A stretch of DNA of 35,469 nucleotides from an uncultured Pseudomonadota bacterium (GTDB lineage: Bacteria > Pseudomonadota > Gammaproteobacteria > UBA6186 > Azoamicaceae), in NCBI GenBank assembly GCA_902827015.1, contig CADEGZ010000006.1, positions 1 through 35,469 on the forward strand, written 5' to 3'. The position numbers and the translations under genes are program-made. Numbering within the stretch: the stretch's first letter is position 1; every line of letters begins with the position of its first letter. Under the pieces are notes generated by a model, which was not told where the DNA came from, did not search any database, and saw only the letters and a program-made list of their open reading frames with translations. Positions 14,891-23,760 of the stretch are shown here, one piece after another.

Positions 14891-15850
14891 ATGTCAGATA
14901 ACCTATTAGAAAGAATAGCTGAACAACTTTGTCAAAGTGGCGAGTATCGTATTATCAAAAAATACCGAAAACCAGAAGAATATAACACGAATAATTTTAC
15001 TAACAAAAAGTTAATAGGTGTATTTTTAGATGTTGAAGCTACTGGATTATCATGTGCTACAGATAAAATCCTTGAATTAGGAATGGTCAAATTTGAATAT
15101 ACCAATGATGGTCGTATTTTTCGGTTGCTAGATGAGTTCAACAGTTATCAAGACCCAAACGTATCAATTCCAGAAGCAATTACTAAGCTAACTGGCATTA
15201 CTGATGATATGGTAAAGGGTCATCAGATAAATGTAGAAGAGGTGGATTCTTATTTGAATGATGTAAATATAATCATTGCTCATAATGCTCAGTTTGACAG
15301 GGCTTTTTTTGAAATAACCTTTCCAACTATCTCGCCTAAGCCTTGGGGGTGTTCTATGTATGATATAGACTGGAAGAATGAAGGGATATCAAGTCATAAA
15401 CTTGAATATATTGCTTATAAATACAATTTCTTTTTTGAAGGACACAGAGCAATAACCGACTGTTTAGCTGGAATACATATTTTAGCCCAAGAACTACCAA
15501 CATCAAAACAACCAGTTTTAAAGCAATTACTTGAGAGTGCTTTAGCCATAAGGTTTAGATTATGGGCAATTAATGCTCCTTATGATGCTAAAGACCTATT
15601 AAAAGCACGTGGTTATAGATGGAATATGTCCCAAAATGCTAAGTATAGGGCTTGGTCTATTGAACTTAAGGAAGATCAAATTGAAGAAGAAATTAATTAC
15701 TTACGCTCTGAAATCTATAATGGAGCTATAAACATACCTATAGAAGTATTTGATGCTTACAATAGATTTTCCAATAACTGTGAAAATTTGCAAAATACAG
15801 GGAAATATCAGGATAAGATGGAAAAAATAAAAATGCTATGCTTAAAGTAA
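14891..15850 (+). CDS. DEDDh 3'-5' exonuclease (DnaQ-like) with C-terminal extension
   Basis: A 319-residue protein with a DnaQ/RNase T exonuclease domain at residues about 40-200. All five DEDDh residues are present: D47 and E49 (FLDVEATGL), D136 (AHNAQFDRAFFE), and H185 with D190 (GHRAITDCLAG). The C-terminal third carries a small domain with ARGYRWNMSQNAKYRAWSIE, also seen after DnaQ-like domains in other proteobacteria. It should trim 3' ends of DNA, for editing or for processing recombination intermediates. It stands 28 bases after the membrane protein gene in the same operon. It is not the polymerase III subunit itself, since the clamp-binding context is absent. Confidence 0.85.
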   Translation: MSDNLLERIAEQLCQSGEYRIIKKYRKPEEYNTNNFTNKKLIGVFLDVEATGLSCATDKILELGMVKFEYTNDGRIFRLLDEFNSYQDPNVSIPEAITKLTGITDDMVKGHQINVEEVDSYLNDVNIIIAHNAQFDRAFFEITFPTISPKPWGCSMYDIDWKNEGISSHKLEYIAYKYNFFFEGHRAITDCLAGIHILAQELPTSKQPVLKQLLESALAIRFRLWAINAPYDAKDLLKARGYRWNMSQNAKYRAWSIELKEDQIEEEINYLRSEIYNGAINIPIEVFDAYNRFSNNCENLQNTGKYQDKMEKIKMLCLK

Positions 15851-15905
15851 TTAACGTATTTTTATGATTCACTAGCTAAGTATTAATTAAAATTTGTTCG
15901 TAAAT

Positions 15906-16271
15906 ATGCCTGCTAAAAAAGGAACAAAATATGTAAATTCTAAAACCTCTTCTATTTTGTCAAAATATACACCCGAAGAAATACAGGAATTATTAAATAG
16001 CGGCGAATTCAAATATAATATAGCTAAAAAGCTTGGTCTATATCCAAGGGTTTTTAATGCTTATATAAAAAAGCATAATTTGACTTACAAGCAACCACCT
16101 TTAATTAAATATGGCAAACAATATAAATCTAAAAAAAAACAAATGGAATTAGTAGCTTCTCTTCCTGATCCAACAGCAGATGAGGTAGCACTAGAGCGTT
16201 TTAGAAAAGAGTTTGTAGAAAGAAAACAAAAAAGAATGTTAAAGGAGTTGAACAATGGAGTGTATGACTGA
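15906..16271 (+). CDS. Small basic protein, HTH-like, unknown function
   Basis: A 121-residue basic protein. Residues about 15-55 (KYTPEEIQELLNSGEFKYNI followed by AKKLGLYPRVFNAYIKKHNL) look like a helix-turn-helix of the kind that recognises DNA; the rest is a lysine-rich tail and a helix ending KRMLKELNN. A TTG start four codons earlier is possible, but the ATG is preferred. The final 17 bases overlap the next gene, whose ribosome site (aaaggag) lies inside this one. No family assigned. Confidence 0.6.
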   Translation: MPAKKGTKYVNSKTSSILSKYTPEEIQELLNSGEFKYNIAKKLGLYPRVFNAYIKKHNLTYKQPPLIKYGKQYKSKKKQMELVASLPDPTADEVALERFRKEFVERKQKRMLKELNNGVYD

Positions 16272-16800
16272 TATCAATATTATTGATTTTTTAGATAAAC
16301 ATGATGGTTCTATTATGTGTTTTTTGACTTTTGGAATAATGATATTTGCTGCGGTTACAGCTTATATAGCTAACCAAAAACGCAAAGATGATTTATTTAA
16401 ACTAAGGTTGGAAGTTTATAATGAGATTGTCGAAGAAATAAGAAAGCATTATGATGAAGCTTATCAACCTGAACCTTATAACGACGAAATGTTCCATCAA
16501 GAGGATATGGAAGACGAATTCTTAAGTTATAATGGATTAACTAAAGAGCAATATAAAGAGATTGTTCATAATAACTTAATATCTAAAATTAGATGGTTAT
16601 TTAATGATGAAATAGCCCAAATGGTAAAAAATTTATTAACAAAAGATCCAGTAAAGTATTCAGAAGAAAATAAAAAATATGTGCTTACTACTTTTTACGA
16701 AGAATTTATAGGTACATTTTGCGTAACAGAAGAATTTACTAAACTATTTGATAAGTATTTTAAACTTGATAACCAATTTCTAAAGAGGTTTTTTAGGTAG
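16255..16800 (+). CDS. Single-span membrane protein, unknown function
   Basis: A 181-residue protein. One strongly hydrophobic segment (about residues 20-38, MCFLTFGIMIFAAVTAYIA) is followed by a positive cluster (NQKRKDD) and a long acidic, aromatic cytoplasmic domain (HYDEAYQPEPYNDEMFHQED). This topology predicts an N-out, C-in inner-membrane anchor. I do not recognise the soluble domain. A good ribosome site, aaaggag, is seven bases before the ATG, and the start overlaps the preceding gene. It is followed directly by a small lipoprotein-like frame. Confidence 0.6.
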   Translation: MECMTDINIIDFLDKHDGSIMCFLTFGIMIFAAVTAYIANQKRKDDLFKLRLEVYNEIVEEIRKHYDEAYQPEPYNDEMFHQEDMEDEFLSYNGLTKEQYKEIVHNNLISKIRWLFNDEIAQMVKNLLTKDPVKYSEENKKYVLTTFYEEFIGTFCVTEEFTKLFDKYFKLDNQFLKRFFR

Positions 16801-16958
16801 AAAAAATAATCTTAATAACTTGCATATTAGTTCTTTCTGGTTGCTCTCATACTAGAGACTTTACTGATGAAGAAAGGGAAGAATATATGGAAGAAGAAAG
16901 CCGTAGAGATTTACGTAATCGTATGACTGAAGATATAAGAAACGACATGATGTTTTAA
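16797..16958 (+). pseudogene. Small lipoprotein-like frame lacking a normal start codon
   Basis: An open frame of 53 codons that begins right at the stop codon of the previous gene. It encodes a hydrophobic run LITCILVLSGC with a lipobox-like L-S-G-C, followed by a charged, Glu/Arg-rich tail (DFTDEEREEYMEEESRRDLR). The signal-peptide shape is convincing, but the only codons ahead of it are GTA, GAA, AAA, ATA and ATC; no ATG, GTG or TTG exists. It may start at ATA, need recoding from the upstream frame, or be a gene that has lost its start. Confidence 0.4.
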
Positions 16959-17094
16959 AAAACGCTTTCAAAAGGAGTTTTAAGAGCGATTTTAATACTA
17001 AAGTAAAAAACTATATTAAATATAAAATATAACGCTAAAAAACGCTTAAAATAGGAAATAAACATATAAAATAAGCTAGGAAAAGGTAATTATT

Positions 17095-17988
17095 ATGACT
17101 CACAGATATTTAGACCCAACGAATGATGTAGCATTTAAAAAGCTCTTTAGCAATAAAGACCGCTTAATAGACCTGCTTAATTCCATTCTTAAGCTCTCGG
17201 ATGGTAATAGAATAAAAGAACTGGATTACATACCGCAAGAACAGATGCCCTTATTCCTTGATGGAAAGAGGAGTATATTTGACCTTAAGGTAAAAGATGA
17301 AGCAGGGCGTTGGTATATTATTGAAATGCAACGCAAAATGGAAAGGGACTATATTAATCGAGTTCAATTCTACGGCAGTTACTCATACGTAAACCAGATA
17401 GAACAAGGAGTAAGTCATAAAGACCTATTACCCGTGGTGGTTATTTCTATTATAGGTCAGAAGGTATTTGACGATGAATTGCCGTGTATTAATTACCATT
17501 GCCTAAAAGAAACCAACACCAATAAGCAGTATCTTTTTTCCTTGATGTATGTGTTTGTAGAGCTAGGCAAGTTTGATAGCAACAAGATAGAGAACGATAT
17601 AGACCAGTGGTTACATTTATTAAAATGTGCTCACAATGAACAAGAGCCACCTAAGGCAATAAAAAACAGTAGCGTACTATCTGCTTATGAGGATTTAGAG
17701 CAATACAGGTGGAATGCTAGCGAACATGATGCTTATATTAGAGCTAAACTAGCTATGGAAGCAGAAGAAATCAAGGTTGAGGAATATTTAGAGAAAATAA
17801 CTAAGCTTGAAGAAAAAGCAGAACAGGCGGAAAAAAGAGTAGAGCAAGCTGAGCTTAAAGGTAAAACTGAAGAAAAATTAGAGATAGCAAAAAAAATGCT
17901 AGCTAGAGGTAAAAACGCAGAGGAGGTAGCCGAATTAACTGGTCTTAGCCTAGAGAAAGTAAACACCTTAAGAAAAAGACCTTTTTGA
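17095..17988 (+). CDS. Rpn-family recombination-promoting nuclease
   Basis: A 297-residue protein of the Rpn/PD-(D/E)XK transposase-like nuclease family (formerly annotated as transposase). Diagnostic pieces are DPTNDVAFKKLFSNKDRLID (residues 6-25), the active-site strands SIFDLKVKDEAGRWYIIEMQ (about 63-82, with D66 and the E-M-Q), and the closing helix pair KMLARGKNAEEVAELTGLSL. A coiled coil of E-K-A-E-Q repeats occupies about 220-250. E. coli relatives cut DNA and increase RecA-independent recombination. Length is normal and no inverted repeats flank it, so it is not an insertion sequence. It has an aaaggt ribosome site and ends the rightward block. Confidence 0.85.
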   Translation: MTHRYLDPTNDVAFKKLFSNKDRLIDLLNSILKLSDGNRIKELDYIPQEQMPLFLDGKRSIFDLKVKDEAGRWYIIEMQRKMERDYINRVQFYGSYSYVNQIEQGVSHKDLLPVVVISIIGQKVFDDELPCINYHCLKETNTNKQYLFSLMYVFVELGKFDSNKIENDIDQWLHLLKCAHNEQEPPKAIKNSSVLSAYEDLEQYRWNASEHDAYIRAKLAMEAEEIKVEEYLEKITKLEEKAEQAEKRVEQAELKGKTEEKLEIAKKMLARGKNAEEVAELTGLSLEKVNTLRKRPF

Positions 17989-18000
17989 CCTTGTCAAAAA
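17982..18000. terminator. Short hairpin between convergent genes
   Basis: Perfect 7-bp stem tttttga/tcaaaaa (17982-17988 with 17994-18000), loop ccttg, overlapping the stop of the Rpn gene and facing the end of the xerC-like gene. It is short and AT-rich, so a bidirectional terminator is only possible. Confidence 0.35.
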
Positions 18001-18010
18001 ACAATGGATA

Positions 18011-18976
18011 CTACTTAGCCTCAATAAAGTTTGGGTTAATTGCTTTTTTATCTAAAGATAATTTTGCTTCAGGGTGGGATTTATTATAAACGCTTTCCAA
18101 ATGAGTTAAATTAATTTTGGTATATTTTTGAGTAGTGGAGAGGCTTTTGTGGCCAAGCAATTCTTGAATGGATCTTAGGTCTGCACCATTTTCTAGCAAA
18201 TGTGTGGCGAAGCTATGACGAAATGAATGTGAACTTAAATGTTCTGGCAAACCGTAAATGCGCCTTAATTTAACTAATTCAGAATTAAAGTTACATCTGT
18301 GTAATACTTTCCCTGTTTTAGTTCTAAATATAGGTTCATTTTCGCCTATTGCGTAAGGTAATTCTTCTAAGTATTCTAGAATAAGTTTTTTTACGTTATT
18401 AATCCAAGGGACTAACCTTTCTTTATTGCCTTTTCCAATAACTTTTATGTATTCGGCATCCTTAATATGTTGTTTTGTTAGTAATAACGCTTCTGAAATT
18501 CGCAGACCACTGGCGTAAATTAAGGTAAGTAGGCTTTTATTGCGTAAATTAATCCATTGTGTTTTGTTTAAAGAAGCTACTTTATCGAGTGAAAATAATG
18601 TATCTTCTTTAGATAATGCTTTTGGTAAAGTTTTGGCTTTTTTAGGGCCAAATACTGTGTATATTGAGTGGCATGCAATATTCCGTGTCTTTTCCAAGTA
18701 TTTATAAAAGCTTTTTACTGAAGATAAAGCTCGTACACTTGAACTTGCCTTATAATCGGAAAATCTACGATCAGATAGCCAGCTCCTGATAAGCCTTATA
18801 TCTACTAAGGAAACAGATTTTAAACTGGTGGATTCTTCAAAATAATTACTCATAAAAGTAAAATAAGCTGTTACATCATTTAAATATGATTCTCTAGTAT
18901 TTTTAGAGTAGTTTTTTTGCAGTTCAAGATAAGTTTGCCATTCCTTAACTATATTTTGAAGTTCCGAACTAACCAT
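18011..18976 (-). CDS. XerC/XerD-type tyrosine recombinase
   Basis: A 321-residue site-specific recombinase. An N-terminal SAM-like core-binding domain (about 1-95) is followed by the catalytic domain with a full active site: R159 (ASGLRISE), K182 (GKGNKER), H250 and R253 (HSFRHSFATHL), H276 (LLGHKS) and nucleophile Y285 (TQKYTKI). It would break and rejoin DNA by a 3'-phosphotyrosine, and might resolve plasmid dimers or integrate DNA. It starts only ten bases after the 788-residue ejection-like gene ends and is read in the same direction, so it appears to travel with that cassette. A distinct recombinase lies at 29563-30513. Confidence 0.9.
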   Translation of the reverse strand: MVSSELQNIVKEWQTYLELQKNYSKNTRESYLNDVTAYFTFMSNYFEESTSLKSVSLVDIRLIRSWLSDRRFSDYKASSSVRALSSVKSFYKYLEKTRNIACHSIYTVFGPKKAKTLPKALSKEDTLFSLDKVASLNKTQWINLRNKSLLTLIYASGLRISEALLLTKQHIKDAEYIKVIGKGNKERLVPWINNVKKLILEYLEELPYAIGENEPIFRTKTGKVLHRCNFNSELVKLRRIYGLPEHLSSHSFRHSFATHLLENGADLRSIQELLGHKSLSTTQKYTKINLTHLESVYNKSHPEAKLSLDKKAINPNFIEAK

Positions 18977-18986
18977 TATTTTTTAT

Positions 18987-21353
18987 TTAATCAGCTTCAA
19001 TAAAATTTCTGATATATTTATTATTATACATATCCTCAATTGTTTTATTGAATGCAGGGGCTTTAGGCTTATTCTTATTTTCCTCAACATTACTATTGAT
19101 AAGTTTAGCTGCTCCAGTAATTCCTTGGATTTTAGCTGCCGTGTTACCAGCTTCTTTTATTGTTCCTGTTGTTGTCTCAAACATTCTTTGTAAAATAGCC
19201 ATAAATTGTTTGTCATTACCATTTTTAGCGGTAGCAATTAAACGTGCTATTACTTGAGGATTCTGGGAAGCTTTTGCAAACCCTATAGCTATCCAGTTTT
19301 TAACTAAAGCACCAACAGCAGCACCTCCTATAGCTCCAGGTATTCCGCCTACTGTTCCTAACGCAGTTGCACCAATCCCAGCAGCACTTAAAGTAGAGCC
19401 GCCTTTATTTAAAAATTGTACTGTTGGCGATCCACCTACTCTTGCTGTTTGTGATGATACGTCTTTCATCTTTCTAGCAAGAGGCATGATATTATCTTTT
19501 ATTTTGTTATAAGTTTCTTTGCCTATTAAATCTATAATCTCATCCTCGGGTTTTAATTTTGTAAATAATTCTATAAATTTATCTGGGTTAAATACTCCGT
19601 CCCGTTCGATATTTTCAAGAATTACCGACTGGGCTTTTGCTCTCCTTATTGTATCATATAATCTTTTTCCATTTTCTCCTCCAATCTCTAAAGCTTCTTT
19701 GACCGCAGCTCTATTACCTGACGTGTTCATGTGTTCCCAAATAAAGTTAGGTTTTTCTCCTGACATTAAGCTTCTTGCAGCATCTAATTGAAAAAAAGGA
19801 GTGATATTTTCTGCATAATCTTTTGATGCTATTTGGTATTCTTTTAAAAATTCTGGATTTACTAGTCCAATATCCTTTTCTATAGCAGCTTCAACAGAGC
19901 TAAACATTTTTGAGTACCCACTACCAGCTAACCTGCGTTGCTCTTTTAAAGCTCGGGTCTGGTTTATTATTTCCTGATAAGTAACATTTTCTTGACCTTC
20001 CCACGCATCAATCAACTTTTTCATTGTAGAACTAGTAACTCCTTGTCCAGTATCAGTAGTTCCAGTAGTAGATGGTGCATAGGTTTTGTTAAAAACTTCT
20101 TTTGCCGCTTGTAAAGTATGAGTTGGTGTAGGTTTTTGGTCGGTAGGTTTTACTTTTGAAAAAGCGGCTTCATATAAAGCATCATTTTGTGCATCTCTTT
20201 CTTGGCGTAATTTAGAAAGCATATCTTCCGTATCAGTAGTCAACGTTCTAACAGTACTTTCCGTCTCATTACCTTTAGGCATTATTCCAAGTTCTTGATC
20301 TAAAGTCCTTGCAATATAAGCAATAGTACTCTCATCTGCATTTTTAGCAGCAGTATCATAAGCTTTGTTAGCAAATGCCTTTTCTAAATATGTTACTGTA
20401 TCATTACTTTTATAAATGGTTTTAGCATCAAGTTGACCTCCTACTGCTTTTGTAGCTTCTATCGCTTCTTTATCTAAAGTAGTATCACCACGTTTAACTA
20501 AAAACTCGTACCATTTCTCACGAGAAACAAGGTTGCCAAGAGTTCTAAAAGTAGCAGACGCTCCATGTATTGCTCCTTGAACTGTTAAGCCTCCAAGTAA
20601 AGCTCCAGTTAATTGTCTTCCTAGATTTACTAAAGGATGAGAATTTGGGTCATCATCTTTTAAAGCTTCGCCTCCTGCTCCCATAGCTGCAAAATTAACA
20701 GCATTTTTACCAGTTAAGGGAGTTTGCAAAATTTTATTTATATTTGATACTAAAGGGATTTCTGCAACTCTACCAGCTTTTGTCATGAATTGAACCCCCT
20801 TACCTACAGCAGAAAAAGCTGGCAATGACGCCGCCATTTCTCCCGATGCTTTAGCTATTCTAATACCTTTTTCATGTTCTAAACCAGTATCAAACCAATC
20901 AGAAGCAGCACCAGCAATTTTATCATTTTTCCAATAATCTCTTGCTGTATCTGCACTTTCATCGGCAAATTGATTAAGATTGCTAGCAACATCATCAGCT
21001 CCTACTTTATCAGCTAAAGAACCGCCAACTCGCCCTACTCCTGCATTTATAGCATTACCAGCGGCAACCGCCGTGTCAGCTAACTTTCCAAGTCCGACAG
21101 CTCCTCCTTGATAAATAGCCTGTCCGTAATCAGTCCAATCCGATTCTGCTAGCCTATAACCCTTTTTTAATGCCATAGCTAAGTTTTCAGTAGGAACGAT
21201 GCCATCTCTTTTAGTATTAGGATCAAATATTTTAGTTTCTTTTCCTGCATTATGTAATTGGTAACCCTTCTCTAATGCCGCACCTAAATTTCTTGATGGA
21301 ACTGTGCCTATTCTATTTTCTTTAGGATCAAATATTTCTACTAGTGTTGCCAT
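18987..21353 (-). CDS. Large phage internal virion/DNA-ejection-like protein
   Basis: A 788-residue protein with the style of podovirus ejection proteins. It opens with two tandem copies of a 35-residue unit: IFDPKENRIGTVPSRNLGAA and IFDPNTKRDGIVPTENLAMA, each followed by L-x-K-G-Y. Gly/Ala-rich regions occur at about 80-110 and 215-265, the middle is helical, and a strongly hydrophobic glycine-rich stretch lies at about 670-700 (ALGTVGGIPGAIGGAAVGAL), suited to membrane insertion. No lytic transglycosylase motif is visible. The start has an agga site. It is the third and largest of three co-directional genes, as in T7-like phages, where such proteins leave the capsid and form a conduit for DNA. 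The function is inferred from architecture and gene order. Confidence 0.55.
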   Translation of the reverse strand: MATLVEIFDPKENRIGTVPSRNLGAALEKGYQLHNAGKETKIFDPNTKRDGIVPTENLAMALKKGYRLAESDWTDYGQAIYQGGAVGLGKLADTAVAAGNAINAGVGRVGGSLADKVGADDVASNLNQFADESADTARDYWKNDKIAGAASDWFDTGLEHEKGIRIAKASGEMAASLPAFSAVGKGVQFMTKAGRVAEIPLVSNINKILQTPLTGKNAVNFAAMGAGGEALKDDDPNSHPLVNLGRQLTGALLGGLTVQGAIHGASATFRTLGNLVSREKWYEFLVKRGDTTLDKEAIEATKAVGGQLDAKTIYKSNDTVTYLEKAFANKAYDTAAKNADESTIAYIARTLDQELGIMPKGNETESTVRTLTTDTEDMLSKLRQERDAQNDALYEAAFSKVKPTDQKPTPTHTLQAAKEVFNKTYAPSTTGTTDTGQGVTSSTMKKLIDAWEGQENVTYQEIINQTRALKEQRRLAGSGYSKMFSSVEAAIEKDIGLVNPEFLKEYQIASKDYAENITPFFQLDAARSLMSGEKPNFIWEHMNTSGNRAAVKEALEIGGENGKRLYDTIRRAKAQSVILENIERDGVFNPDKFIELFTKLKPEDEIIDLIGKETYNKIKDNIMPLARKMKDVSSQTARVGGSPTVQFLNKGGSTLSAAGIGATALGTVGGIPGAIGGAAVGALVKNWIAIGFAKASQNPQVIARLIATAKNGNDKQFMAILQRMFETTTGTIKEAGNTAAKIQGITGAAKLINSNVEENKNKPKAPAFNKTIEDMYNNKYIRNFIEAD

Positions 21354-21367
21354 TTTTATTATCCTAT

Positions 21368-22747
21368 TTAATAAAATTTGATTCCAAGTTCTTTATCACT
21401 AGGAAGATTTTGATTTCCTGAATCAGTTTTATTTTGATTTGTTTTAATCTTTCTTCCTGTTTCAACCTTATAATCCTCTATCTGATTATCTAAATTTGTG
21501 TATAAATCTGGATGTTCAAGATTTGCATGTCTTTCCTTAGCAAAGGTAGCTACTCTTATTTTGTTTTTAACAATATCTTTTATCAGCTTATCTTTTTCTA
21601 CTTCAATTTGTTTCTTAAATGCCGCATAATTTTTTCTAGGACCTACCATTTTTCCAAGTATTCTTTCTCCTTCTTCTTGTCCAAAAGCAGCACCTAACAT
21701 TTCTTTTAACGTACTTTCCATTTGCAAAGAAGTTAAGTCAGCAGTTGCAATATTTTCATCCATTCCTGTTTCCTTTGCAAGAAACCTTAGAATAGCAGCT
21801 GTACTAGAATTACCACGTGTCCATGTAGCTGCATCCGTAGCATCCTCTAGCCTATCATACATACCAAGCGTTTGTTCTTGTTTTTCCAATTTAGGCGTAA
21901 TAGTTTTATACACTTCATCTTGGTTTTTTAACGCAGCTTGAATATTATATTTTTCTTGATATTGATTAACTGGATTAGCTATCTCATTCTCAATTTTTCC
22001 TGTCTGGGCGTTATGATAACCTACTTGCGAATACTTGTTAGCAATATCTGCTCTTTTACCCTCTAAACCAAGTGCATCTTCTTGTCTTTGCATATTCAAG
22101 GCATAAGCGGCATCTTTAGCGAGTCCCGCTGATAACCCATCAAACTTCTCAAACCACCGATCGCCGTATATTTCTTTTGCCCTTGGTGCTATTGCCTGCA
22201 TTATTTCATCAGCACTTATTTTTAAATGTTCTCCCGTTTCCTTATTCAGCAATAACCCGAAACCTTTTGCCGTATTCCAATGATCAGCAGTATATTTATT
22301 AAACTGAGGGACAGTTCTTGATAACTGATCAATAAGACCTGTAAATGTTATATTGCTTCTAGGGTCTCCGTTCTTTACCTGCTCTGCCCACGCTGCCACA
22401 GTTGGAGTAGCAATATCGGCAAATTTTTTAAACGCAAGTTCATTTTGTTTGGCTTCTTGAACCTGCGCTCTAATCTCAGCTGCTCTAGCAGTATTCTCTG
22501 CAACCATCTTGTATAAAGGTTCTAGCTTCTGCTGCCTTATAACATTTTCCGAGCCTTTAAAACCAGCACTCATACCATTTAATATTGCATTTGCTATAGC
22601 CGATTGAGGACCTGGAGTTGGATTACTACCAGCTTTAGAAAAAGCTTCTGCAAAAGCATCCCCCATTGTCGGTTGGTTTACAAGGTCTTTGTAATTCCCA
22701 GATAATTCGTTAAAATCATCATCATAAATATCGTAATTTTTTTTCAT
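21368..22747 (-). CDS. Phage internal/ejection-like structural protein
   Basis: A 459-residue, mostly helical soluble protein with no recognised domain. The N-terminal part contains GDAFAEAFSKAGSNPTPGPQ and an alanine-rich coiled coil (AENTARAAEIRAQVQEAKQN, about 87-106). The middle has further coiled coils, and the tail is Asn/Lys-rich. It overlaps the preceding gene by four bases (ATGA) and lies 14 bases before the 788-residue gene. In size, position and composition it resembles the middle ejection protein of podoviruses (gp15-like). This is inference from context; the sequence alone would be called hypothetical. Confidence 0.5.
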   Translation of the reverse strand: MKKNYDIYDDDFNELSGNYKDLVNQPTMGDAFAEAFSKAGSNPTPGPQSAIANAILNGMSAGFKGSENVIRQQKLEPLYKMVAENTARAAEIRAQVQEAKQNELAFKKFADIATPTVAAWAEQVKNGDPRSNITFTGLIDQLSRTVPQFNKYTADHWNTAKGFGLLLNKETGEHLKISADEIMQAIAPRAKEIYGDRWFEKFDGLSAGLAKDAAYALNMQRQEDALGLEGKRADIANKYSQVGYHNAQTGKIENEIANPVNQYQEKYNIQAALKNQDEVYKTITPKLEKQEQTLGMYDRLEDATDAATWTRGNSSTAAILRFLAKETGMDENIATADLTSLQMESTLKEMLGAAFGQEEGERILGKMVGPRKNYAAFKKQIEVEKDKLIKDIVKNKIRVATFAKERHANLEHPDLYTNLDNQIEDYKVETGRKIKTNQNKTDSGNQNLPSDKELGIKFY

Positions 22748-23757
22748 CTTATCTTTTTCTCTCTGTTTTTATTGGGAAAAGCATCTTCAAAAAGTGTTTT
22801 ACCAACAAAGTTAGTACCAGCTGTCATTAGACTTCCTCCAAGTGTTCCAAGAGCCTCGCTAAATGGTTTTCTTGTTCTATCATACTGAGCATTTTGAGCA
22901 TTGTTTAAGCTGTTTATTTTATTAGTGTCCACATTCTCAGCGTTTAATGCCTGATTATTAGCAGCATTAAAAGCATCAATACCTGCTGCTGTTAAAAACT
23001 TTTGCCTGTCCTGTTCTAAACTTGTTAATGCTATTTCTTTTTTGAAATCTTGATCTCTTAATTCTGCTCCAATAGCACTTTCAGCTTTGAACCTATCAAC
23101 TTCTATTTTTCCTTGCTCACTTAATAATTTACCTCTATTCATTATATTACTAATAGCCTGCTGTTTTAATCCTTGTGCAAGTTCCGCTTGTTTTAGTTCC
23201 GCCTCTGCCATAGCGTTAGCCCGCTCACGAGCTAAAGCAATTTGTACTCCAAGAGCCGTAGAACTATTGGATAATCCCATTTTGCTAAGTTTTCCATCTA
23301 TAGACTGTTGCTTAAAATCAAAACCACGATCCAAGGCATTATTTACAGCTGTTTTATAGCTATCAATTAGTTCCTGATTCTGCGGAATTAAATATGGACT
23401 TGTTCGCTCCATTTCTTCAATGGCATTGCCCAAATCAGTCATAGATTCACTAAGCATTATAACAGCTAAAGCTTGTTCTGGAATATTACGATCTGGAGCT
23501 ATTTTTACGTTACTGCCCTTAGGATTACTAATTGATATATTCATACGCCCGTTTATGTCTTTTATAATTTCCATTTGATCACCCATAAGAGTATTCATAA
23601 TAGACATATAATTTGTAGGTTTAAATCTACTTACCGCAGATTGCCCCTCTGGCAAACTCCTAATAGGCGCAGGTGGTTTTGGAGCTGATTTTGCTGCTAA
23701 ATAAGATGCACCAGCTCCAACTGCTGCCATGCCTATAAATGGTGCTGCTACTCCCAT
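22744..23757 (-). CDS. Phage internal virion protein, gp14-like
   Basis: A 337-residue protein. A hydrophobic Gly/Ala start (APFIGMAAVGAGASYLAAKS) leads into a proline-rich linker and then a long helical region rich in Ala and Gln. Residues about 165-190 contain KMGLSNSSTALGVQIALARE, a motif (G-L-x-N-S-S-x-A-x-G) that I associate with podovirus virion-associated proteins. The C-terminal part has Gly-rich SEALGTLGGSLMTAGTNFVG. It starts three bases after the acetyltransferase-like gene ends and overlaps the next gene. In T7-like phages the smallest ejection protein has this hydrophobic-helical build and comes first. Confidence 0.55.
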   Translation of the reverse strand: MGVAAPFIGMAAVGAGASYLAAKSAPKPPAPIRSLPEGQSAVSRFKPTNYMSIMNTLMGDQMEIIKDINGRMNISISNPKGSNVKIAPDRNIPEQALAVIMLSESMTDLGNAIEEMERTSPYLIPQNQELIDSYKTAVNNALDRGFDFKQQSIDGKLSKMGLSNSSTALGVQIALARERANAMAEAELKQAELAQGLKQQAISNIMNRGKLLSEQGKIEVDRFKAESAIGAELRDQDFKKEIALTSLEQDRQKFLTAAGIDAFNAANNQALNAENVDTNKINSLNNAQNAQYDRTRKPFSEALGTLGGSLMTAGTNFVGKTLFEDAFPNKNREKKIR

Positions 23758-23760
23758 ATT

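Noticed and set aside
17095-17988. Insertion sequence, because of the transposase-like family name
   Set aside because: No terminal inverted repeats or target duplication; Rpn proteins are nucleases not tied to an IS.
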